A DNA stretch of 64,000 nt from Chaetoceros tenuissimus (Eukaryota > Bacillariophyta > Thalassiosirophyceae > Chaetocerotales > Chaetocerotaceae): NCBI GenBank assembly GCA_021927905.1, contig BLLK01000025.1, forward strand, positions 1 through 64,000, in the 5' to 3' direction. Below the pieces are notes generated by a model. The model did no database searches and had not been told where the DNA came from. It was given only the letters and a program-made list of their open reading frames with translations. The translations under genes were made by a program, and so were the position numbers. Shown here piece by piece: positions 22,545-33,932 of the stretch (the first letter of the stretch is position 1; every line of letters starts with the position of its first letter).

Positions 22545-23717
22545 ATGAAATACACAAATGTAATTCCTCTTCTTCATCTCGGAGCGCTTGCTTTGCAAAC
22601 AGCTGCTAAAGATGTGACTGAACAGACAAAGGATTCTTTTGAAGAAAAAAATGGGTATTCTGTTACTAAGCATGAAAAGAACATCAATCTCCAAGCAAAT
22701 GAGAATTCTATAGGATTAAAACAAAATATGGTAGAAGCCAATGTTCAATCGCGACAGAAGGATGAGAGCTGTAGTGCACTTGACCAAGCTCGCAGACTTG
22801 AGGTTCCAAAAGCAAAAGGGACAATTGATGCCGAGTTTGAACATGCAGATTTCTGGGATGAGCACGGAGATTTGATCAAATTAGCTTGGAGTGAATTATC
22901 TACGAGTAACTCCAATGAAACCGAAAACGCTGCAATATCTAACCTGCAGAATATTATTCACCCATCATTTTATTCCGCAGTTGAAGCGACACACCGCAAT
23001 CCTACTGAGGCAAACGAAGAGGTAATTTGGTCTCATATGAAAGAAGCGGGTCCACCAGGTAAATCGCAGGCTTACAAAACTCAGCTATTGACTGACGAAG
23101 GACTCCGTCTTCTCCGTTCTGAGTTGGATAGAGCTACATCGTCGGGAATTTTGATGCGCAGACCCAACGCTATGAATCGCTATGGGTGTATTATTGATCG
23201 TGAAGTTAATGGAGCTGTGTCCCTTCCGACTTTGACAAGCCTGGTTAAAACAGTAGTCAGTAAGATTGGGAGACCATTAGGGCGTATGCTATTCGCAGAT
23301 GCGGTTGGAGAAGGTGATGATTGTGAATATTTTGCATTTACAATCAGATATAATGCAGAGGAAGATTTGGAATTGAAGGAACACAGGGATGCGAGTGTAA
23401 TTACTTTGAATATCAATCTGAATCTTCCAGAAGAAACATATGATGGGTCATCACTTTACTTGGTAGATGATGAGAAGCCTTTGGATTTCGATGTCGCAGA
23501 CGATTATGAGGAAGAAAGAAATAAACGATACAGCATTTCCTTTGACCCAGGAATGATGCTTATTCATCGTGGGTCGACGCAACATGCAGCTTTGCCTATC
23601 AAAGAAGGAACTAGACATAACCTTGTCATTTGGGTATTTGGAGCAGGTGGTGATGTAAGGATTGCTCCGTATGAAAAAGAGGACTGGTTGGGTGTGAGTG
23701 AAAGATGGGGAAAATGA
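22545..23717 (+). CDS. Secreted 2-oxoglutarate/Fe(II) oxygenase (prolyl 4-hydroxylase-like)
   Basis: An uninterrupted frame of 390 aa from the chosen Met. It begins with the signal peptide MKYTNVIPLLHLGALALQTA. The C-terminal half has the 2OG-Fe(II) dioxygenase signature: iron ligands H and D in LKEHRDASVITLNINL, distal His in GSTQHAALPI, and the 2OG-binding Arg in GTRHNLVIWVFG. The preceding LLTDEGLRLLRSELDRA and FTIRYN segments fit the double-stranded beta-helix lead-in. The middle is a charged, Asn/Glu-rich spacer with no clear domain. It likely hydroxylates a secretory-pathway substrate; the family includes prolyl and lysyl hydroxylases but the substrate is not deducible. Confidence 0.82.
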   Translation: MKYTNVIPLLHLGALALQTAAKDVTEQTKDSFEEKNGYSVTKHEKNINLQANENSIGLKQNMVEANVQSRQKDESCSALDQARRLEVPKAKGTIDAEFEHADFWDEHGDLIKLAWSELSTSNSNETENAAISNLQNIIHPSFYSAVEATHRNPTEANEEVIWSHMKEAGPPGKSQAYKTQLLTDEGLRLLRSELDRATSSGILMRRPNAMNRYGCIIDREVNGAVSLPTLTSLVKTVVSKIGRPLGRMLFADAVGEGDDCEYFAFTIRYNAEEDLELKEHRDASVITLNINLNLPEETYDGSSLYLVDDEKPLDFDVADDYEEERNKRYSISFDPGMMLIHRGSTQHAALPIKEGTRHNLVIWVFGAGGDVRIAPYEKEDWLGVSERWGK

Positions 23718-24421
23718 TGGGAAAGAAGTACCCGAGTTGAAATCTCTTTTATCTCATTACTACCAATTTCTTACACTATACTCGAGATAAAGTAACATAT
23801 ATATGAATTCGTCAAATAAATTGAAATATTCATTGAAGCAGCGGCTGTATGAACAGTACAAAAGCATCATACAAACATTTGCTTGGATCACCTACTACGA
23901 GTATGGTATTTGTAAATTGCTTTTGGTGGAAAGGGTCCAGGTTGGGGGGATGAAATCAATAGATTCTTCATAAGGTGAGACATGCTCAGATTCAAAAATA
24001 TTCTTCAATAGCTGCGTGAAAATCCGGGGTAAAGTTATTCATTTATTGGTCATGTTTTCTGGAGATTCATTCAAAAACTTCTGAACTGCAAAAGATTTGC
24101 CATTGCGCACTTAGGGCTTAAATAAATCAATCCATAGAATATGAAAGATTCTAAAGATGTCTACTTTTGACCAGATGGTGAGGACGAATCTTTTGGTCTA
24201 TATCGTGGAATTCTAATTATTTCAATTTTGACACCAGTAGGGCTTAAATAACTCGTGATGGATCATTGCAGATTCAAATAGATTCAGACCAAATGGATTC
24301 TGTAAGAAGATTCCTTTGAAATTCTTTTACGCGCAGCTTACATTTCTTTCAAAAAGAAATCTGTATCCATAGTCTCATTATTCTTTTCAAAGAAAAAATC
24401 AATTCTAATTGAAGAATTACA
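23718..24421. promoter_or_regulatory. Intergenic with two GGGCTTAAATA sites
   Basis: This 704-bp stretch upstream of the gene at 24422 contains AGGGCTTAAATA at 24113-24124 and GGGCTTAAATA at 24240-24250, about 300 and 170 bp before the ATG. The same motif lies upstream of the Cys-repeat genes. No coding sequence seen. Confidence 0.5.
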
Positions 24422-27217
24422 ATGAAGTTTCCTGTATCATCTCTATTCATTTTCACAACTACAGCATTGGCATCGACTGAGGTAGAACTCATTGAGGAGA
24501 AGAAGGCATCTCGAGTTAAGCATGGAGTTGTCGAAAATGGTCTTTGCCACAACAAACCATTGGATGCCAATATGTTGATTGCACGAGTAAGTGGTATCCA
24601 TATGATAATTAACGCTTTATGTTCTCAAGATTTCTAAAAGTCGTTAAATATTTTGGTAGTATGGAATGGATATTACTGATCCGGACCATTTGTCTGCCTT
24701 GTCTCAAGCTGTGAATGGTAATCTACAACTTGGAAGTATTACCCAGAATATCGCTGAGGCAAATGATGCTACTCGAGTTGGAGCGTTAGTAATTGATGGT
24801 CTGTCTGGCGATAGTAATTTCCCTCACGGGCATATTAAACCAGTAATGACTGTTGGAGAAATCAATATGTGTGATGAAAACCACGGTGATGTGGTAAGTA
24901 CCGGTTGCACTCTTTGTCATAAATAAATTTATTACCAAATACTTCTTATTAAAGTTGACCATGCTTCTTTTTAGTACGTTGGAGTTCCAGATGGAATGGG
25001 AGCATATTTGAAGGATGATGAGACTGTTCGCCTAATTGGTGAGTTCCTTTGACTATTGTGCTTTCCCTCATTTGAAGTATGGGCTTCTATGAACCTCAAG
25101 CTCCTAACAAATGACATGTCTTCACTTTTCATACTTTTAGTTCAATCCGAAAGTTATGGTCCTCTCAAGTATGAGTCCTACCCTTACTATGTAAACGGGA
25201 ATGGTGCTTCTTTCACTGGATCTCACGTTCAATACGCTGATTTTGATCGTGATGGTTTGGCCGCCTTCATGACTCATGATGGACCAGCCTCTGATATGAT
25301 TAAAGGATTCGGTCAAGTGTCTAAGACTTACTACAACTTGGCTGGTGAGCTCATTGGAAAACGCAACCCAGATGGCGCCACTGTATACGGTGCTCATTTC
25401 TCTAATACTGATGCTTCTGGAAACTACTCAGTAGCTGGAACTCCGACTGAGGCTGACTGGTTGATGCAATCCCTTTGTTCCTCACATCTTGAAGAAGCAC
25501 ACCAGTGGGGAGATGGCATTGGTCTCGAAGATGACATGTATATTACAAATGAAGAGTGGATCAACTACGAAGATGGAAAAGATTTCGTTGGAATTTCTAT
25601 GCATACTATGGACTTAGCAAAAGGAGTTGACTATGCTGTTGGGTCTGTTACAGTGAGCGGATTTGAGAAAATTGTAGAAATCAATCCTCAACATCCAGAC
25701 TATGTGATTCTCGGTCTATCAGGTGAGAAAGGAAAAAGTTCTGAATGTTCTTGAATCACAACAGATACTCACGACTCTATGCTATTATTTAGGATACAAT
25801 GGAGCTTACTCTGGCAACTCTGCTGAAATCGCTGGTCGTAATGCTGAATATGGCAACCGTCCAGATGGAACCGAATATGTCAACCCTCAAAATATCTGCC
25901 CTGCACGTATTTATATTGGAATGAAGGGCAAAATGGAAGATGGTAAGCGAATGGATGTCTCATAATTTAATGTGCATATTTTTATGAATACGGATATTGT
26001 ATGGGCCTTTCTAATTTTTGTTATTCTTGTAGGTTCTAATGCACCAGCAGATGATTTCCTGGCAAGAAATGGTCTTCGTTATGGAAAGGTGTATGGATTT
26101 GCCACTGATATGAGTGCGGATGGTCCAACTGGTGGTCTTTGGCGTGATGAGTATCACAAGGACCGCGAAAATGGAGAAAAGGTTGAAGGAAAGTTTGTTG
26201 CTATTGATTGGCAATGGGATGGCACTGTGAAGAACTTTCGGTAAGTTTATGCTATGTTTTACTGTTTCCATGTTTTCATTCATTCACTGACTATCATTTG
26301 ATTGATCAAAAAGTCACGATGGAGCTTGGGATTTCCAAATTCCAGTTCCAAACTACGAAGGCAATGAGATGAAGTGGTGGAATGGGAAGGGAAATGATGA
26401 ATCTGGAGCAAAAACCGAGCATCTTTCTCCTGACACTCGTCCTGGAATCACTGGTTTCATCCAAGGTTCTACTGCAGGGTACTTTGGACACTATTATATC
26501 CATGACATAACCGATGCTTTGAACAGTGGTGACGACTTCCCATCTGAACTGAGCTCTGATTACTATGTTTATCAAGGTGAAAATGATATTACTGGACAAG
26601 TAGACCTCAACGGAGACGGCCTCTTCAATCAGGTGGAACAGTGTGAGTACAATAATGATGCAAAGAAGAATTGCGACAACGACTATTCTGTGAAGAGTAC
26701 TTTCGAGGACATTGATGGACTTGAGCTTATTGCGGCTTCCGATGGTCTCTATGCCGTAATCCAAGAAGATTCTGGTAGCGAGCTTGGGGAAAGAATGTTC
26801 ATTTCATCTGCATTGGAGCATGAGAAGGATGGTAAGGAACTAACTTATCATTTCATGGCCATGTCTGGAGGAAAGTACAACACCCGTATGGCTGAGCTTG
26901 TTGGTGTACCTGCTACATCGAACGACGGAGGTGGGTCTCACGAGTTCTCAGGAGTCATTGATCTATCTGGAATGCTTGCAACCGAAGGAGGACGCAAGAG
27001 AATATTGAAGTCAGGAAAGGGTCCAAAATCTCCTAAGAATAAATATTTGATCAAAGCTCATGACGGAGCAGCGAAGCGTGAGGCAGAGCTGAAAGTTCCA
27101 ATCAATGACAAGTTGATTGCACTTGGTCTTCAGGCACACAATTTGGATTCTGGTGTTGTCAAGGCACTAAAAGCGGACAGAGGTGGACAAGTACTTGTTT
27201 ATCAACCAAACATTTAA
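24422..27217 (+). CDS. Secreted PhoX/DUF839-like beta-propeller protein
   Basis: Seven exons join in phase: 24422-24586, 24660-24893, 24975-25038, 25141-25722, 25793-25942, 26033-26240, 26314-27217 (768 aa). The signal peptide is MKFPVSSLFIFTTTALAS. The pattern SLCSSHL, then GLEDDMYITNEEW, then ARIYIGMKG and NGLRYGKVYGF resembles a family of bacterial beta-propeller proteins related to PhoX (DUF839), in which a Glu-Glu pair helps bind metal. A Ca-loop-like DLNGDGLFNQVEQ occurs near the C-terminus. The C-terminal ~70 residues are Lys-rich. A phosphatase or phosphodiesterase role is possible but the key metal ligands cannot all be placed. Two GGGCTTAAATA sites lie upstream. Confidence 0.65.
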
Positions 27218-27713
27218 GAAGTCGCTGGTTCCAAGTCCAATCACGGATTTTTCTTTGTTCGTTTTTCACAAATAAACTTTCCTCCTACGAAAGAGGAAAG
27301 AAATATATAACTTAGGGTCACTTTTTGTAAACACTTGATTTGAATATATCAAAAGTAGCGATCCAAATTCTTTCAGTAACATAGAGCAACACCATCCATC
27401 CGATTATGGTATGGAGGATATGATGTCTTTTTAGGTGGAAGAGAAGGTCACTTTCTGCATGAAAGTACTCTACATCATTTATCTTACCCCTATAGAAGGT
27501 GAGGAAGTCAATTCTTCTATCATACTCGTCTCCTACTACGTTTATCGAATAAATATTTTTATAAAGGCTCTGAGTAATTATTTCGACTAGATTTCCAAGT
27601 TGATGCCTTTTTACCTGTTTTTGATTAGGGATTACATTAGACCATAGGGAAGTTTCCTAATGAAATCATGCATCAGGCAAATATAATTATTATCTTGACA
27701 AGATAATCGTTAC
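27218..27713. other. Convergent intergenic region
   Basis: The 3' flanks of two convergent genes. Mostly AT-rich; the one structure noted is the perfect palindrome at 27689-27707, listed separately. Confidence 0.55.
27689..27707. repeat. Perfect 9-bp inverted repeat
   Basis: ATTATCTTG and CAAGATAAT are perfect reverse complements separated by one base. It ends 6 bp beyond the stop codon of the gene at 27714-29774, so it would lie in that gene's 3' UTR as a hairpin or protein site. Confidence 0.6.
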
Positions 27714-29774
27714 TTAAATGCATTGTCCTCTGGACCAGCTACAATTGTTTGTATTTTTGCAAATTTTCGAGTTGGAGATGGATGAACATCCTTGTCCCTC
27801 TGGAGTGAGAGCTGAAGTGGGAGCTGGAGTAAGTGGGGTAGGAGAAGGTGGAGTAGGAGGAGGGTTATTAGTAGATATGCAAACTTTGTTTTTTCCAGAC
27901 CAGGTACAAAGAATTGCATCATTGCACATTTTGCGATCGAGAACACTGCATGCTTGGTCACAGTATTCAGGAACTAAAGAAATCCATTCAATCATTGGAG
28001 AAAATTCACCAGTTGGATTTTGAATTTTGATTGTATTTTGTCCTCTAACGAAACCACCAAGTACAACAGTTCTTACTATTGAAAGTCCTGACTCTGCGCA
28101 TGATCCACCAGAAGCTCCAAAGTGGAATATTTGCGATATCCCATCATTTACCGATAAATATAAGTATCTATTCTCAGTGGAAAGATAAGAGATATGGAGG
28201 TGATAGTTTCCGTCACATTCAATTTCGTAGCTGAATGTTGCATACAAAGTGCCTGACAAATTACTTTAATTATTGATAAACAAAATCAAGTCAACAAAGT
28301 TTTATTGATTCCAAAGAACAGTGCGTGTTCGAGCTAGTATAAAAACTCACCTTAGCATTTGAGTCCCAGTGCTCTCGCATAATATGCATTCAGCTCCTCC
28401 ACCAAGGACAGCAAAACTGCAAACAATTTATTTTCGAACAAATTTTTATGTCCAGTCGTCCCATGATCATGTTCATCGAAAACTTCAGATCCATAAACAT
28501 ATGTCTTCCAATCAAATTCCTTCAACCAATAAGCACGGATGGTATTATCAGTGCCAAATTGCAAAGGCGCAAATAAATATCGGCCGTATCTATAGTCCCA
28601 ATTTACAGGATCTTCATCAGGATGGCCTGCTTCCTCCAAATCCATTTGCCATTCTCTACCTCAACAATTGTCCGAAACTGTGAACCCATACTTTGTATTT
28701 CATTTGTCCATATCGGATTCATCACCAGTTCCTCTTCGGTAGCATTTGCGAAGCCTTCCATTGTTGGAGATCTCAAAAAGAATGTTCTAGATTGTCGCCA
28801 TCTAGCGGTTTGTGAGGCAAATAGGTAAAAATATTCACCATTCTTGATCATATCATATGCTTCCCTACCAATCCAGCTCCAGACAGCTACAACTTCGGTT
28901 AAACTATGCCATGTAGAATCGAATTTGTAAATCATTCCCACACGGGAATTGACAGTATCTCCTGTTTTTGATCTCCTTGAAACAACGAAATATAAGTTTT
29001 CACCATCAACATGAGTATCACAATTTGCCCACTTGTAGTCACGATATGGAAGTGAAGCAGGATCATTGAGTTTGGACTGACGAACAAATTCCGTACTTTC
29101 TAATGGTTGTCCATCAAATGTTTCGAAGAGGACACCTAAGCTGCAATGAATGAAATACTTCTCCACACTTCCAGAGGGATATTTACTTAAAGCGCAGTTG
29201 CTTACCGAGCCTTCCTCCAAAGAGAAGTCGTAAAGGATACGAACGAATTCCCATGAGTTACTTCCGAAAGACGTAGATTTATATAAGTATACATCACCTG
29301 CTTCGGACTTGATCACTATAATGAGACAATTGTTAGGTTTGGGCAATATGACGAGGAAGCAATGCAATCTTGGATGCAACTTACCCATAGCTTGGGTGGC
29401 GCAGGTTGATGCCCAATCCAATAGTAAACTCCATCAATAACAGATATTTTCCCTCCTCGTCCTATCTCCATAATATTTCCATTTTGATCAACCCAAGGTA
29501 CACCATTCTTGATCACGCTGGATGATATGTTATGAGGATTGTCGGTATCAAAACCAGAACTTGCATGTGAAGACGTTTTCCTTTGTTTAATAAATACATC
29601 TACATTATCTTTCATGTTGTCATATTGAAATGCTGAAGAACCAAATACTTTTGAAGTTGCATACTTCTGCTGGACTTTGTTTTGATTGGATCCACGCAAG
29701 AGGTTGGATGCGTACACAGAATCAAACAAGGCGCACATACAACAAAGTGGCAGCGAAATCTTCATACTGTTCAA
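27714..29774 (-). CDS. Secreted GH43-like glycosidase with C-terminal carbohydrate-binding module
   Basis: The best model uses exons 29774-29385, 29307-28607, 28416-28351 and 28263-27714 (568 aa, phases consistent). It begins with a signal peptide ending near SVYAS. The first half has GNIMEIGRGGKISVIDGVYYWIG in pieces, like the opening blade of GH43-type five-bladed propellers (a Gly-rich turn then V-x-D-G-x-YYW). Further blade-like segments follow (VYLYKSTSFGS, GMIYKFDSTWH). The C-terminal part, GGGAECILCES to NTIKIQNPTGEF, matches CBM6/35-type beta-sandwich modules. A Pro/Thr linker and two small Cys clusters (CSVLDRKMC, CSSISNSKIC) follow. The stretch at 28416-28667 is open for about 100 codons in another frame, so the third intron could be wrong or the gene damaged. 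Confidence 0.6.
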
Positions 29775-29993
29775 GTTTTGATTTAAGGGGTACTATTTAG
29801 TATTCAAAGTCAATCAAGATTAAAGATAAGGTGATATCTTATAACCTAGATAAATCAACAAAGGGGAAACTCAAACATATTATGGGTTCGGTTCGCATGA
29901 GTGAGCTTCTCACCAGATGCTCATCAGTTGGACTTCTCATCAACAAGATATAGGAGTGATAAGATTGCTATTGGTAAAAAAGTTGACATTACG

Positions 29994-32900
29994 TTATATT
30001 AGCTCTTCATTGCTTCGATTGTCGTGAGATTCTTGGAAGGATTCACCTAACAAGAATGCGTTCAACTGGTCACGGTATTTCTTCTCAATATACTCCTCAG
30101 CTTCGCGTATTGCATTCAATTTTTCTTCATGTAAATGCACCAGATACTTTGACATATAATCTTGAAATGCTTCAATTTGAATGTTCAAGTCTTCGATATA
30201 TTTTTGAGTTGCCATACTGTGACCTACGACGGACGCAAGCTCAATTTGTTTCTTCAGAGTTGCAATTTCTTCATTCTTTATCTTTTCCAAATCAAAAAGA
30301 GCTTTGGAAGTTTCTTCTTGATTCTTTTTTATATAGTCCGACAAAAGTTCATTGATACAATCGTCTTTATTGTGGGACATTGATGAGTAACAAAGCTCAT
30401 CAGTGTTTGTTGGAGATGCGACATCATTTTCTTCATCATTGGATTTGTTTGAGAATTCAGCTCGTGCTTCAATGGATTGCTGTAACTTTTCCTCAGCCTT
30501 TCCTTCAATGATGTCTTGAATCGAAATATTTAGGCCTTCCTCGTCTACTAATTGCGCAATCATTTCCTCATAGGCATTTATTTGCTCCATGATTTCATTT
30601 GAATCCTGATCAATATCATCTCTTTTCTCTACGTTAATCAACTGTAGCGTCAATTCTTCAATTTGAGCATTATATTCTTTTTCCATGCTTTCTAACTTGC
30701 TTTTGGTATCGTCTTCTATCATTGCGACAAATTCATTGACTTTTCTAGAAGCCTCTTCAGCTGGAAGCTTTGCTATTTCTTCCGGCAATGTAAATACTTT
30801 ACCTCCCCCTAAGCTGAGTAAAGCTTCATCTAAGTTTGCTTCGCTCACTTTCAATTCCTCAAAATTTTCGTCGACCATTGATTCAGTACTTTTTTGATTT
30901 GAAGAGACATCTATTTCAGCATTAGTCAAGAGCTGATTTAGATCTTCGAGTTCTTCCTCCGTCATGAGAGCCAGTTCTTCCTCTGAAAGTGGGAAGAATG
31001 AATCTTCAATATATAAAGCCTCAGATTGAAGAGCTTCAATTTCGTTGTTCTTCTCCTCTTCTAGTAATTTTAATTCTTTCATCATTTCTTCCTCTGCTTG
31101 TGCTATAAATTGCTTCACTGCAATCTCTGCTTCTTCAGGAGAAAGTTTGGCAATATCCTCTGGAGTTAGAGAAGAAATAGCTTTGTCAAGTTTAGAAGCT
31201 GACAGATTTTCAATGCTTTCGCTAGTCAATTCAAGTTCATCGCCTGTTTTTATTTCAGGAGAATACACGTTATTGTCAAAAGGCGATTGGAGTTCTTCCT
31301 CAGAGTTATGTTCATCTGACTCACTAGAAATTGTCCCTTTTTCAGTGGTGAGAAACTTAGTATCTGTGTATTCGATCTCTTCGTGAACAGATTCTTCATT
31401 TGCCGATGTACAATTTGTAGGTTCTTCTGCGTCGCCTCCTTTTTCCAAAAGGTTGCTATTGCCTGCACCTTCTGAACTTACTTCACTTCGATCAAATTGG
31501 ATCCTATGCTCTAAAGTTTCATTTTTGACATCCTCGTTGTCTTCTAGAAAGATAATGTTATTATCATCTTCGGTAGAATCTAACAGGTCTACATCGATAG
31601 TCCTTTCAAGAGTATCATCCACAGTATTCGTATCATCCTCAAGGAATTCATCCTTTGTCTCATCATGCTTGGAATCAATCTCCTGTTTTGAATTTATATA
31701 CGATTCTTCTGAAACTTCTAAATTCTCAGATTCTGAAGTCATTGTTGCTTCTGATTCATTATTTGATTCTGCAGATGGCGATATTTCAACCTCGTCGTTG
31801 CCGTCTCCTTCATAAATTCCATCGATAGACTTTTCTCCAAGAAAAGGAGCTACCTCGCTCAAGGTAGCAGCTTCATCCTCAATGATTTTATCCTCTACCT
31901 CTTCCTGAAGCTCTAGTTTTGGGAAATTGGATTTGTCGGCAATTACTATCTTTTCGTCCGTTATATTCACATCATGACTAGTGCCTTCAAGAGTGGGGGA
32001 TTCCTCGTCCAGAATATTTGCCTCGTCCTTGACAAAATCATCGTTTATCTCCTCTAAATTAGAGTCTGCAGTTTGTTTTGAAAAAGAAGATTGGTCTATT
32101 TTCTGTAATCTTTCTTCTATTGCAGTGATTTCTTGAGTCGTATCAACTTGCGGCTTTTCTAAAGGTAGCGACTGACCTGATGATTCCCTGCCTACACTTT
32201 TTTGCTCAAGAGGAAATTCATCCTTGCTTCTTTTGAAAAGGCTTTTCAAATCAGGGGTAACTAAAGACTTCAAACTATCCAAAAATGAAGAAGCAGCTTC
32301 TAGACCCTTAATGTCAGCATTATTCTGCTCTTCTAGCAACTTCACCTTCTCCATCGCTTGTGCCTCAATCATATCCAAATAAGATGATACACTATCTGCT
32401 GCTTCTTCAGGAGATAAATAATCAATTTCGTCTGGAACTGCTTGCTTTTTCGACCATTTTCTTTTATTTGTTTTAGGTTTGGTCACAAAGGCTTTCGGTT
32501 TTGAAGTTGTTTCATTTTTTTCAGTACGAACATTTGTAAATGTTTTTACCTCGGAAAGTTCATCACCAGAGACTTGAATCTTCGTATTTTGGTCTTGTAT
32601 TTTCTTCTTCTTCTGTGGAACAATTTCCTGTTCTATGAAAAAAGGCGTGCGACTTTTCGATGTAGACTTTGGGGAGGATGTTGGCACTTCTTTTCCTACC
32701 TTTCCAAAATTTGCAAAGAATGGAATAGTTTCTTCTTCTGATACCTCTACCGACTTTACTTTGGTTCTAGCTTCGACAGTGGAATCAGTGTCGTTTGTTT
32801 GGACTTGACTAATTTTGTCATCCTCCTTTGAAGAATCTGAATCTCCATCATCAGTCGAGGTTACTGCATCCAAGAAATCTTCTACTTCCAAAATGTCAGA

Positions 32901-33932
32901 TTCATTCTGAATGTCTTGTTGATCTAATTTCTCAATGACAAAGTCTTGGGTCACAACTTCGTTACTGGCAACTGCAATAGTTTCTTCATCGGCAATATCC
33001 TCATCAAAGGTTTTGTCTTTTGTTGATTCTTGTACCGTCATAGGCACTTCTTTTTCTAAAGTTTCAGTATTTGAATCTTCTTGGATGTCGTATACCTCAG
33101 ATGTAGTCTCTTGAGTAATATTTTCCATTAATTCCGTTGCATTACTTTGTACTTCAATTTCTTTATCAATCTCTGTGTTATTAGGATCAATCTCTTCACT
33201 CTGGACCTCTTCAATGGTTTGATCAGAGACATCTTGTGTTTCATTACTTCTTGCTAGTTCAATTATCACATCAGAAGAAGTATTTTCCTTCACCATATCT
33301 ACAATTACTTCTTCTACGTCAGGAGGATCCATATCTGTCCTTTGGATCATGTCTATGGTTTGATCAGGATCATCTTCATCACTTTTTGTTTGCTTATTAA
33401 TGACATCAGATGAAATATTTTCCTTCTCCATATCCACAATCACTTCTTCCACATAAGGAACCTCAGCCACGATACTTTCTGTCATGACAGGTTCATCCCT
33501 TATCGGCATCTTCTTTGTTGAGAATGACTCGATTCTCTGATTAAATCTAGTTGTGGCACTATCCCCTGTACCAGCCCATGACGTTTCAAATTGTGCAATA
33601 AAAGGCTCTTTGTATGTATTCGTAGAATCACTTGTACTTTGTTCTACTGTATCAAAAGACTCAATGGGTGCATCTACTGGAACTGATGATTCTTCTTTTA
33701 TTGGCTGCTGTTCTTGCGGCTGAGGTAAGGGCTCAGGATCAGGCTCTGCATCCCATGCTGCAAATTGTTCATCAAGATTCTTGTTTGTGATTTGAATATA
33801 AAGTTCAGATTTGTTACGAAAGTGCAATGGAATTGGCTTTTGAAGAATAGGATGACTTGGGTTGACGAATGATGACGCGACATTGCATAGAATTGCGAAA
33901 CTGAGCCATCTTCCCCGATTCAAGGATATCAT
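29994..33932 (-). CDS. Large acidic coiled-coil protein, probably plastid-targeted
   Basis: A single-exon 1312-aa protein. The N-terminus has a signal sequence ending ILCNVASSFVNPSHP, where ASS-FVNP resembles the ASAFAP motif. The rest is extremely rich in Glu, Asp, Ser and Thr with almost no Cys, suggesting a disordered scaffold. An internal duplication repeats VEEVIVDM-E/V-KEN followed by SSDVI. The C-terminal half has a repeated module of about 50 residues: a lead of LxPEExA or LPEEIAKLPAEEA, then a long helix containing LLEEEKNNEIEAL, MEKEYNAQIEEL, LLEEQNNADIKGL or LEKIKNEEIATL. These look like antiparallel coiled-coil hairpins. No enzyme domain is visible. A structural or tethering role in the plastid is inferred. 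Confidence 0.75.
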   Translation of the reverse strand: MISLNRGRWLSFAILCNVASSFVNPSHPILQKPIPLHFRNKSELYIQITNKNLDEQFAAWDAEPDPEPLPQPQEQQPIKEESSVPVDAPIESFDTVEQSTSDSTNTYKEPFIAQFETSWAGTGDSATTRFNQRIESFSTKKMPIRDEPVMTESIVAEVPYVEEVIVDMEKENISSDVINKQTKSDEDDPDQTIDMIQRTDMDPPDVEEVIVDMVKENTSSDVIIELARSNETQDVSDQTIEEVQSEEIDPNNTEIDKEIEVQSNATELMENITQETTSEVYDIQEDSNTETLEKEVPMTVQESTKDKTFDEDIADEETIAVASNEVVTQDFVIEKLDQQDIQNESDILEVEDFLDAVTSTDDGDSDSSKEDDKISQVQTNDTDSTVEARTKVKSVEVSEEETIPFFANFGKVGKEVPTSSPKSTSKSRTPFFIEQEIVPQKKKKIQDQNTKIQVSGDELSEVKTFTNVRTEKNETTSKPKAFVTKPKTNKRKWSKKQAVPDEIDYLSPEEAADSVSSYLDMIEAQAMEKVKLLEEQNNADIKGLEAASSFLDSLKSLVTPDLKSLFKRSKDEFPLEQKSVGRESSGQSLPLEKPQVDTTQEITAIEERLQKIDQSSFSKQTADSNLEEINDDFVKDEANILDEESPTLEGTSHDVNITDEKIVIADKSNFPKLELQEEVEDKIIEDEAATLSEVAPFLGEKSIDGIYEGDGNDEVEISPSAESNNESEATMTSESENLEVSEESYINSKQEIDSKHDETKDEFLEDDTNTVDDTLERTIDVDLLDSTEDDNNIIFLEDNEDVKNETLEHRIQFDRSEVSSEGAGNSNLLEKGGDAEEPTNCTSANEESVHEEIEYTDTKFLTTEKGTISSESDEHNSEEELQSPFDNNVYSPEIKTGDELELTSESIENLSASKLDKAISSLTPEDIAKLSPEEAEIAVKQFIAQAEEEMMKELKLLEEEKNNEIEALQSEALYIEDSFFPLSEEELALMTEEELEDLNQLLTNAEIDVSSNQKSTESMVDENFEELKVSEANLDEALLSLGGGKVFTLPEEIAKLPAEEASRKVNEFVAMIEDDTKSKLESMEKEYNAQIEELTLQLINVEKRDDIDQDSNEIMEQINAYEEMIAQLVDEEGLNISIQDIIEGKAEEKLQQSIEARAEFSNKSNDEENDVASPTNTDELCYSSMSHNKDDCINELLSDYIKKNQEETSKALFDLEKIKNEEIATLKKQIELASVVGHSMATQKYIEDLNIQIEAFQDYMSKYLVHLHEEKLNAIREAEEYIEKKYRDQLNAFLLGESFQESHDNRSNEELI

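Noticed and set aside
14106-28354. Stop-codon reassignment (TAA read as sense), suggested by two TAA codons at exon ends
   Set aside because: Many other genes here end normally with TAA, and both cases have simpler splice explanations.
31045-31815. Ser-rich plus-strand frames within the coiled-coil gene
   Set aside because: These are complements of Glu/Asp-rich coding sequence.
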